From assembly GCF_020497125.1 (NCBI RefSeq), contig NC_059075.1, positions 103,331,222 through 103,395,221 of the forward strand: DNA of 64,000 nt, written 5' to 3'. Source of the DNA: Mauremys mutica. Taxonomy: Eukaryota; Chordata; Testudines; Geoemydidae. Position 1 is the first letter of the stretch, and every line of letters starts with the position of its first letter. The translations under genes were made by a program, and so were the position numbers. Shown piece after piece: positions 55,367 through 64,000 of the stretch. The notes under the pieces are model-generated. The model was not told where the DNA came from, did not search any database, and worked only from the letters and a program-made list of their open reading frames with translations.

Positions 55367-58300
55367 GTATCAAGTGGAGTCTGGCAGATTGCCAAATATT
55401 GTATAGCCCTTTGCTGGAAAACGATAATAGTATGTTTATAAACTTAAGGGGGCAAATTGAGTAATTAAAAAAAAACACACACACAAACCCCACAAACACA
55501 CACAATTAAAACTGTTTACATATCCTAAAAACTTGTGAGCTGAGACTTGAGACATTCTACAAATTGAGGAGAAGTATTCTAGTGTTTATCTCTGGTTCTT
55601 TTTTTGCTATCCATGAACAGCTGTCATGGAATAAGCAAAATTTCTGCTGCCTAATTTGAAAGGGAAAACAGCCTCCCCTCTGGCATTCTGCACCCAAGTG
55701 AACCATTTCTGTAGAGCAGTCTTTCAAATTTCAAGTAATAAAATGTTTGATTGCAACTTTCTATAGCTCTAGTCTGGCTACCTACCATTTGCCAGTATCT
55801 CTGGAGTGGAATAACACTATTTTTGTGTGGGCAAGAAAGAAATTTAGATTAAAGAATGGTCACAGTGTGGATTATTTATCATGTTTGTGCATTAATAAAG
55901 TTGCTTTTCCAAACATTTTGATTTGCATCTGGTGACATTTTTAATCTAATAAAACAGTTTCATTGACATAAATATTTTCTATATCTCTGCCAAATCACCA
56001 CCAAACAAAATTAACATACAAGGCAAACAACAAAGAACCAGTTAAAATCCCTTTGGCATTCCCCTCGGAATCAAAAGTCACTTAGAATAAACATTTGCCA
56101 GCTCAACAATTTGAAATGTCTTATACATATCTTTCTAATAGCCTCTGTAATAATGAACAGAACACAATACAAAGAAAAGACGCCAGCACATCACAAATAT
56201 GAGGCTGTTGAAAGGATTAAGCATAATCCTATCTCACCAAAGAATAAAGAAAATAAGAAATGGAACTGTGTCATGCTGAATAGCACTGAATCAGATACGT
56301 TTATGGCAAGCTTTTTGGTTTTTTGCCCAAAGAATTTTGTGAAGAAGGTCATGCATGAATTATGAGGAAAATGGCATTATTACTAAGGATAACAAGGCAA
56401 AAAAAAATCTGATTAATTTGTAAAGGACTTTGGTTCAGCTGGAACACTCTGCCAAGTAAAGACAGAACAGTAGCTTTTTTATTAAGCTTATAAAATCAGC
56501 TAACAAGTAGAGAAATCCCACAGTTAAAATGTATTAAAATAATACATTGACTAGCAGATACAGTAGAAATATGAAGGAAATTTTAGCACCATTTGTAGGG
56601 ACTTTTTACCTAAACATCAATACCATTTCTGCTGGGCGGGGGGGGTGTCTTAATTTTTTATTCTATTAGACTTTGATCTAATATTTTAATTCCAAATACA
56701 TTATGAAAGAAGGAGGCTCAAACATATTTACCAACTCAGACTACCAAGGATGCTCCTTCTTATCACCTTGTCCTTATTTCAACCCCACTCCCATGCACGG
56801 ATCTCTCTCAACTCATTTCCCACAAACACCCTCACCCTCTCGCAGTTCCTGGAATATCATGGCAGAAGATTCCTCCACACTCATGAACTGTACTGGCCAA
56901 ACTGTTCTAAAGGATCCATCATCTTAGACAAGTCTACCATGTTAGGGATCATATTATTTTATAGCATTGCTTGGTCTTACCTATGTAGATGGCATCAAAC
57001 CAGGTTCTAACTCCATTATCAAAAACCTGTTGTAAAGACCAGGATTCAGATTTACTCCACATGGCATAGACTCTGGCAGCAGTCCCCAGAAGCAGAAAGT
57101 CTACCAGGGGATGTGGTGGTGGTAAGTGGTCAGAGCCACTCCTCTGCCACATAGAAAGACTTAGTGACAAAGCTGTCACAGATCCACGGTTCTGGTCTAT
57201 GCCTCAGCCGATAACCAGTCCCTTGAGAGTGACCCCTTTAGTGTGTGTAGCCCCAAGCACCCACACAATTCCATAGCGGCCCACTCATAGCCTCTAAGAC
57301 TCCAAAACTGGGCCTTCAGGCATTAGCGATTCCTGTCTTGCTCTCCGCACATCTTTGTGGCTAGTGTCCAGCCAAGCCAGAGTCCTGCGGGAGGCTTGTA
57401 TTGTACCCCTTCAGGACAATGCTCTCGATGAGTATTTGCAGAGACACCTGGCAGTCTTTTCAAAATGATGCAACAATTTATTAGTCACCTGGCATATAGA
57501 CTCTGAAAGTCCTTACGTTAACAAAGTCAGGCAAAGGTTAAGATAGTGTTTAGCCTGACCAATGCTAATCCAGGGCTCCCTTGAGCCATGCTGCTGTTGA
57601 AGCTCTCTTGGCCTTCTCTCACTGTCTCTGTCCCTTTCTCCAAAGGCCAGCGCTTAACCCAGCCACATGACACCCTTGTCCTTTGTTCTTCAGATGGGGA
57701 TTTTGCCCTGCTTTCCTGCCAAGAGGTGGGGGAAAAAAAATCGCCTTCCTCTTGGCAGCTGGTTGCTAATTGTGAACGTTCTGGCCATTGGGGTTCCCGT
57801 TGTCTTTCCAGTTCCTCCATTCATATGAGTTGGCTTCACCCAGTCCTTTAAGAACCATTCATGCCACCACAGATAGTTATGTGACTCACCACCTCATGTC
57901 CCCTGCTTTGCCCCAAGAGCAGCTTTTCAACCTTTTACACTCCATGCATAGCAATGCAAAGTACAGTGAAAACTGAGGCACAGATAGGAATCATAAAAAT
58001 ATTACCAAAATTCCCACTTAGTCACACCAGCACAAACCAAAAATACCTTGTGCTGGCTAGGGGAGAGCCTGTCCAGGGCAGGACACAACTTCAAGCTGCC
58101 CACTTCCCCATAGAAACACCGAAGGAGGACAGTCAGTGACATCACCCTAAGAGTGAATCCCAGCTAGGGTACCGGGGGCCATTTACCCATCCCTGCTCCA
58201 TCGTGGGTGAATATAGTCCCACAGCTGCAACAGTTTGGTAACGTGGTCATAAACTATTTGGTCCTGTTTACATAATCAAGACTAAACTGAGTTATGTGGT

Positions 58301-59150
58301 CAGGACAGCCAAGACAATTCCTCGACAGTAGAGAGGGGAGTGCAGTGGGACCCTATCCTCCTAGGAGTCTATTGCACTGTTCTCTCCAACAAAACCTCTC
58401 TAACCAGGAGCATGGGGAGAACTTGGGGATGCTTACAGGATTTCACTCAAAGGGGGTGGGAAGGTTGTTATTGAAACACTGTCAAAGAAAATTCTTCAGT
58501 ACATAAAGTCTGTGGGAGTAAGCACAAAAGAGAAAAGCAGGGGCCGTCACCTAATATTGTCAGAGGAGGTAGGGGATGCAAGTGGATTTTGACAGCTTTG
58601 GAGTTGGGGACATTTATCGCTGACATTAGGTAGGAGAATTTTTCAACTACGGCACAAACTGATGGGTTAGATGAATTTGTTACTGACAGGTTTTGAGAGA
58701 GGGTAGTAGTTAAGTAGGGACATGACCTGTCAATTTTCCTATCCTCCACTTCCTATCATGCTCTGCTGCTTAACTTTAAATGTGAGCTTGCTACCCAGAG
58801 GTGACTCCAGTTTGAACTTACCCTTTGAACTGTTGCATGCTGTATAGCAGGAGTAGTCAATTATTTTTTGTCAAGGTCCAGATATAATCAATGTCCAGAA
58901 TCCAGAGAAAATAATAAAAAATAACGATAAATAGTATATAAAAAGATTTTGCAATCCGTTCAAAAGCATCTGGCAGTCCAGAATTGGCCTGTGTTCTGCC
59001 TATTGACTATCCCTGCTATAGAGCAATGGAGTAGGGACGTGTGGGCATTCAATCTTTCAGCACATTATTTCATGTGAGATTTAGATATTGGTGGGTATGA
59101 CATTCCCCTCTGATGTTATCCAGACTGGTGATCTGCTAGGTCACTCCAAT
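55367..59150. other. no gene found
   Basis: AT-rich to about 57000, then mixed sequence. Frames at 56703-57010 and 57527-57851 lack family resemblance. Parts of 57180-58200 look like old dispersed repeat, unclassified. Confidence 0.35.
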
Positions 59151-59724
59151 CCTTGACTTTGGGAGCCAGAGACTTACCCTGCACTGCTGTGAGAACCCCC
59201 AATCCTGGGCTGTTCACGCATAGCCTCTGGCATATAAACTGCGCCTTAGATTGTGCAACCGAATGACACTAGCCAACACCTCCGGTCCCAGACACAACCA
59301 GAGGAACCTCTGTCTTGCAGCGTCCAGTTATGCCTGCTGGACGCTGCAAGCTTATATGAGTTCATCAATTTAACAAAGAAATTGATATGTACCGGGCTGT
59401 TATCCCAAGGGGAGTCTATGCTACGCTTCAAACCAAACTCACTGCTTCAGGTAGAACAAACAAACAGATATTAACTATAAAGATAGATTTTAAGTGATTA
59501 TAAGCCAAAACTTAAGTCAGATTGAAATAAAAGCAAAACGCATTCTAAGCTAATCTTAACACTTTCAATGCCCTTACAAAACTTATCACCACAGACTGGC
59601 TGGTTGCTCTTCAGCCAGGCTCTCCCCTTTGATCAGCGATTCAGTCGCTTGGTGTGGTGTCTGTAGATGTAGGTGGAAGAGAGAGAGCATGGCAAATCTC
59701 TCTCCCTTTTATCATGTCCTTATA

Positions 59725-61487
59725 GACCAAGTACAGGATAGGCCCACTGCTCAGTGAGGAGGGAGAAACAGTAACAGGAAACTTGGAAATGGCAGAGATG
59801 CTCAATGACTTCTTTGTTTTGGTCTTCACCAAGAAGTCTGAAGGAATGCTTAACATAGTGAATGCTAATGGGAAGGGAGTAGGTTTGGAAGATAAAATAA
59901 AAAAAGAACAAGTTAAAAATCACTTAGAAAAGTTAGATGCCTGCAAGTCACCAGGGCCTGATGAAATGCATCCTAGAATACTCAAGAAGCTAATAGAGGA
60001 GGTATCTGAGCCTCTAGCTATTATCTTTGGAAAATCATGGGAGACAGGAGAGATTCCAGAAGACTGGAAAAGGCCAAATGTAGTGCCCATCCTTAAAAAC
60101 GGAAATAAAAACAACCCAGGAAACTACAGACCAGTTAGTTTAACTTCTGTGCCAGGGAAGATAATGGAGCAAGTAATTAAGGAAATCATCTGCAAACACT
60201 TGGAAGGTGGTAAGGTGATAGGGAATAGCCAGCATGGATTTGTAAAGAACAAATCATGTCAAACCAATCTGATAGCTTTCTTTGATAGGATAACGAGTCT
60301 TGTGGATAAGGGAGAAGCGGTGGATGTGGTATACCTAGACTTTAGTAAAGCATTTGATACGGTCTCGCATGATATTCTTATCAATAAACTAGGCAAATAC
60401 AATTTAGATGGGGCTACTATAAGGTGGGTGCATAACTGGCTGGATAACCGTACTCAGAGAGTAGTTACTAATAGTTCCCAATCCTGCTGGAAAGGTATAA
60501 CAAGTGGGGTTCCGCAGGGGTCTGTTTTGGGACCAGCTCTGTTCAATATCTTCATCAACGACTTAAATGTTGGCATAGAAAGTATGCTTATTAAGTTTGC
60601 AGATGATACCAAACTGGGAGGGATTGCAACTGCTTTGGAAGATAGTGTCATAATTCAAAATGATCTGGACAAATTGGAGAAACAGTCTAAGGTAAACAGG
60701 ATAAAGTTTAATAAAGACAAATCCAAAGTGCTCCACTTAGGAAGGAACAATCAATTTCACACATACAGAATGGAAAGATACTGGCTAGGAAGGAGTATGG
60801 CAGAAAGGGATTTAGGGGTTATAGTGGACCACAAGCTCAATATGAGTAAACAGTGTGATGCTGTTGCAAAAAAAGCAAACATGATTCTGGGATGCATTAA
60901 CAGGTATGTTGTGAGCAAGACATGAGAAGTCATTCTTCCGCTCTACTCTGCGCTGGTTAGGCCTCAACTGGAATATTGTGTCCAGTTCTGGGCACCGCAT
61001 TTCAAGAAAGATGTGGAGAGATTGGAGAGGGTCCAGAGAAGAGCAACAAGAATGATTAAAGGTCTAGAGAACATGACCTATGAAGGAAGGCTGAAATAAT
61101 TGAGTTTGTTTAGTTTGGAAAAGAGAAGACTGAGAGGGGACATGATAGCAGTTTTCAGGTATCTAAAAGTATGTCATAAGGAGGAGGGAGAAAACTTGTT
61201 CATCTTAGCCTCTAAGGACAGAACAAGAAGCAATGGGCTTAAACTGCAGCGAGGGCGGTTTAGGTTGGACATTAGGAAAAAGTTCCCAACTGTTGGGGTG
61301 GTTAAACACTGGAATAAACTGCCTAGGGAGGTTGCGGAATCTCCATCTGTGGAGATATTTAAGAGCAGGTTAGATCAATGTCCATCAGGGATGGTCTAGA
61401 CAATATTTGGTCCTGCCATGAGGGCAGAGGACTGGACTCGATGACCTCTCGAGGTCCCTTCCAGCCCTACAATCTATGAATCTATGG
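59725..61487 (+). mobile_element. CR1 LINE, 5' truncated
   Basis: About 1.76 kb covering the reverse-transcriptase C-terminal two-thirds and the 3' UTR. It ends GGTCCCTTCCAGCCCTACAA and the CR1-type tail ATCTATGAATCTATGG. The 5' boundary is approximate. Typical 5' truncation of a CR1 insertion. Confidence 0.9.
59783..61399 (+). pseudogene. CR1 reverse transcriptase, C-terminal part, two nonsense codons
   Basis: The copying enzyme of the LINE. One frame runs 59783-61399, broken only by TGA (60923-60925, in [16 protein letters not shown]; expected Arg) and TAA (61097-61099). From the first Met, RT motifs are [15 protein letters not shown] (56-70), NYRPVSLTS (114-122), [14 protein letters not shown] (184-197), [20 protein letters not shown] (241-260) and the catalytic FADD box (272-275). 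The later part has [11 protein letters not shown] and [12 protein letters not shown]. The endonuclease and N-terminus are missing through 5' truncation. Frame preservation implies a fairly recent insertion; it cannot function. Confidence 0.9.
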
Positions 61488-61589
61488 CCTTTCTTCCCTC
61501 TTGGCTTTGCCGTCCCCACTTCAGTCAGGTGAGTATTACCTCATCACAGTTCCAAACTGACCAAAGGAAGGGGAGAGACTCCCTTGAGA

Positions 61590-62296
61590 GGCCTTGGCTA
61601 CACTTGCGAGTTACAGCGCAATAAAGCACCCTAGCTCACTCCGCAGCAAGGCACATAGAATGCTCCGACTCCACAGCTACAGCGCTGCTGGTACTCCACC
61701 TCAACAAGTGGAATAACGTTTGCTGTGCCCTCACAGGAGCGCCACGGCGCCAGTTTGAACGAGGTGTTGCGTTACTGCGCTGTGATCAGCCTCCAAAAAC
61801 GTCCCATAATCCCCTTAAGTCAAGTAGACACTCTTGTCATTGTGAAATCAGCTGCAGGAATGTGGAAATGCCCTTTCAAAGCTCCATTTCAGAGAAGCCA
61901 GCTGCTCATCAGCTCAGAGAAAAAGCAAACATTTACTGTTTGATTTGAGTGAATGAGAGAGAGGCGGGGGGGAGGGTCGGGGGGTCTGAACTTACAAGAC
62001 AGCATGCTGACACATAGCACCCCAAAAACCCACTCTCTCTCCCCCCACATACACACAACACACTCCCTGTCACACTCCACCCCACCCACCATTTGAAAAG
62101 CACGTTGCAGTCACTTGCATGCTGGGATAGCTGCCCATAATGCACCGCTCCCAGTGCCGCTGCAAGTGCTGCAAATGTGGCCACGCCAGTGCACTGGAAG
62201 CTGTCAGTGTGGATAGATTGCAGTGCTTTCCCTACTGCGCTCTACAAAGGCGGGTTTAACTCACAGCGCTCTACATCTGCAAGTGTAGCCATGCCC
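61590..62296. mobile_element. 707-bp non-autonomous Harbinger relative of copy 1
   Basis: Ends GGCCTTGGCTACACTTGC and (inverted) GGGCATGGCTACACTTGC resemble copy 1's termini. The right part (GGGATAGCTGCCCATAATGC, AGTGCTGCAAATGTGGCCAC, GAAGCTGTCAGTGTGG) follows copy 1 positions 4213-4310. Internal genes are absent, so it would need a transposase in trans. No matching flank triplet. Confidence 0.75.
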
Positions 62297-62299
62297 TAA

Positions 62300-63372
62300 C
62301 AGCTTCTTTTGTTGCTGCCTAGGCCAGTGTCCTTTGTTCCTGAGAGGCTGGGCTTGGTTTGTCCCATACCTGCCCTGATGAGGTATGAACTGCCTCTCTG
62401 TTCTTGGAGAGTTTTTGCATGGGCTTGCCTTAGGCCAGGAGGATACATTTTTCAGCCTCATAACTGTATACATGAAATTATAACCTATAACATAACAATT
62501 ACTATAACATCACTATAACAACCATGCTCATTGCATCATGAGCCTTCCGAAGACACCCGACATGACAAACTTTGCATTGGATACCAAACAATCATTTTAC
62601 AAGGATGAACATGGGGGGTGCTGGGTGTTCCCCCGAGGTACCGAGCATCACAGTGGGCTAAACTACACAACAGTTAACTGGTGAGGAGGCTTCGTAGCTA
62701 GGCTTCCAGTTCAAATCAATACCACAAGGATGGCAGAGCACTGGGAAACCATCTGATAACCTGTAATCAAACCACCTTGAATTGTGAACCAGTCAACTGT
62801 AACATATTCTATGTAGGTTCTTATACCGTGCTCTTCATCATAGTACCTGACTGCCTTCCAATAGTGCATTAAGCAACCTGCCTCACATCTAGCTTGTTTG
62901 AGTTCTCTCATCCTTGCCCAGGGGGAGAAGTGCATGTAGTGAAGTGTTTGGTTTTATATCACACACACACACACAGAGACAGGTTGCTGTTTGTTAGAGA
63001 AGGCAAGGTCAAAGGAATACACCTTGCACTTTGAGAAGGAAGTGGTGATGGTTGTACTGGGTCAGTACTTTGAAGAGAGACCTCCAAGGAACAAATAAAT
63101 GCTGCAGGAAGTTGATTTTGTAGGTGGTACTTTCCTCTCTAAGTCAGTTTTTGATCAGTGGCCCAGCCTGGTGTTTGCGGGGGGACACTGTACTGCTAGA
63201 GGTGTTGTCTTTCAGATAAAATGTAGAGACAAAGTCCTGTTCACTTGTGCTGATTAGAGATTTCTTGGTACCTGGCTAAATTCCAACTCAAATAGTTACA
63301 TTCTGCTCACGTACATTCCTCCCACATTGTCCTCTCTATGTAGTATTCTACCCTTCCTGACCATAAGCATCA
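62300..63372. other. no gene; a (CA)n run at 62960-62974
   Basis: No supported reading frame. Confidence 0.4.
62960..62974 (+). repeat. (CA)n microsatellite
   Basis: Short uninterrupted CA run. Confidence 0.9.
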
Positions 63373-63380
63373 CCGTCTGT

Positions 63381-63734
63381 CAGGACTGGCTCTACAGTTT
63401 TCGCCGCCCCAAGCAGCGCACCGAATTGCCGCCGCGGGCGGCGGGGGCAGTCCATGTGCCCTTAGGGCAGCAGGCGCGTTTCCGTGGTGGCGACAATTCG
63501 GCGGCAGTTTCTATGTTTAGCTGAAGCCACCACGGACAGCTAAATATAGAAGCTGCTGCTGAATTGCCGCCACCGCAGAAACGCATGTGCCACTCTAAGG
63601 GCACACGGACTGCCCCTGCTGTCTGCGGCGGCAATTCGGCATGCTGCTTGGGGCAAAACAACAGGGACTGCCGCCCCTTGAAGATTGCCGCCCCAAGCAC
63701 CAGCTTGGAATGCTGGTGCCTGGAGCCAGCTCTG
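63381..63734. mobile_element. 354-bp hAT-type MITE, GGCTCCAGG family
   Basis: Ends CAGGACTGGCTCTAC and CTGGAGCCAGCTCTG. Flanks CCGTCTGT (63373-63380) and CCATCTGT (63735-63742) match at 7 of 8. The interior is a large palindrome around GAATTGCCGCCGCGG and GTTTAGCTGAAGCCACC. A long minus-strand frame (63392-63799) crosses it but is compositional. Confidence 0.8.
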
Positions 63735-63742
63735 CCATCTGT

Positions 63743-64000
63743 AATTAAACAGCTGCTACATTTCACTGCGGAAGCAGGTGAGCTGACCCCTACTTCCATC
63801 TCCTAGTGGCATAGAGAGGCTTTATCATCATTTGTAACATGCTGTAAGTACCTCAGCTGAAAGATGCTATATAAGTGCAAAGAATTACTTTATTGAAATT
63901 GGGACAAAGGACTGGTTTCAGCTATAACAGGCCGGAAATGTAAAACTGGGACATCCATAGAAAACTAGGGCATGATGTGTGTGAGGTGCAGAGAGTTTTT
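63743..64000. other. no gene seen
   Basis: Right edge of the window; non-coding, possibly an old repeat (ATGCTATATAAGTGCAAAGA). Confidence 0.35.

Larger units (their letters stand above)
59150..62680. repeat. possible unclassified host repeat carrying nested insertions
   Basis: Sequence outside the CR1 (59725-61487) and the MITE (61590-62296) seems to be one older dispersed unit: ATATGAGTTCATCAATTTAAC, AAAGATAGATTTTAAGTG, then across the insertions TTCCAAACTGACCAAAGGAAG, GCTGCCTAGGCCAGTGTCC and CATTGGATACCAAACAATC. I recall similar text in turtle repeats but cannot name the class, and saw no coding. Confidence 0.3.

Noticed and set aside
56111..56365. 84-codon AT-rich frame
   Set aside because: Short, lysine-rich, with no domain or conserved splice context; likely chance.
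59150..62680. LTR retrotransposon or endogenous retrovirus
   Set aside because: No protein motifs, primer-binding site or paired LTRs are visible; left as an unclassified repeat carrying a CR1 and a MITE.
63392..63799. 135-codon minus-strand frame
   Set aside because: Crosses a palindromic hAT MITE; no family resemblance.
1..64000. CRISPR arrays, bacterial operons, rRNA genes
   Set aside because: No regularly spaced repeats, ribosome-binding-site gene strings or rRNA-like sequence; splice sites, poly(A) signals and repeats are vertebrate.

Overview
The window looks like nuclear DNA of a reptile, most likely a turtle. It is AT-rich and gene-poor, and crowded with CR1-type LINE 3' ends, a tRNA-headed SINE ending in a CR1-like tail, Penelope-like tails, PIF/Harbinger and hAT transposons with their short non-autonomous relatives, and (CA)n microsatellites. 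I recognise no mammalian L1 or Alu. The species call is inference from repeat content.

The only host gene I can support is the 5' end of PLEKHA7 on the minus strand. Three short coding exons (22790 down to 22299) lie in a CpG island and encode the N-terminal WW-domain region. If the gene continues leftward, 1-22298 is its third intron, and 23200-64000 lies upstream of its promoter. I saw no other host exon.

The most important object is a complete PIF/Harbinger transposon at 347-4386 with perfect 33-bp terminal inverted repeats. A Myb/SANT-like protein gene (plus strand, two exons) and a HARBI1-type DDE transposase gene (minus strand) converge on nearly overlapping poly(A) signals. A third, unexpected gene (here ORF3, 101 aa) lies antisense inside the Myb intron. 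Its ATG sits exactly at an exon end, followed by a GT donor, and it splices in frame to a second exon. A distantly related, decayed Harbinger at 45283-52417 has the same three genes in the same layout, with the same ATG/GT start, an equivalent acceptor and an equivalent stop. Once an inserted hAT element is subtracted, its ORF3 length differs by one base. I consider ORF3 a real, conserved third Harbinger gene of unknown function.

The rest, left to right: 4.4-22 kb, intronic sequence with hAT and Harbinger MITEs, a MIR-like SINE and a Penelope-like inverted-tail insertion with a 12-bp target duplication; 22-23.2 kb, PLEKHA7 start; 24-31 kb, MITEs, two antisense LINE 3' ends and a Penelope-like composite; 31.6-32.1 kb, an 83-bp-arm inverted repeat; 35-45 kb, nested MITEs, CR1 fragments and a TA-flanked element with a 70-bp tandem repeat; 45.3-52.4 kb, the second Harbinger with two nested insertions; 53-63.7 kb, a SINE inside a MITE, an old LINE 3' end, a long CR1 reverse-transcriptase remnant and more MITEs.
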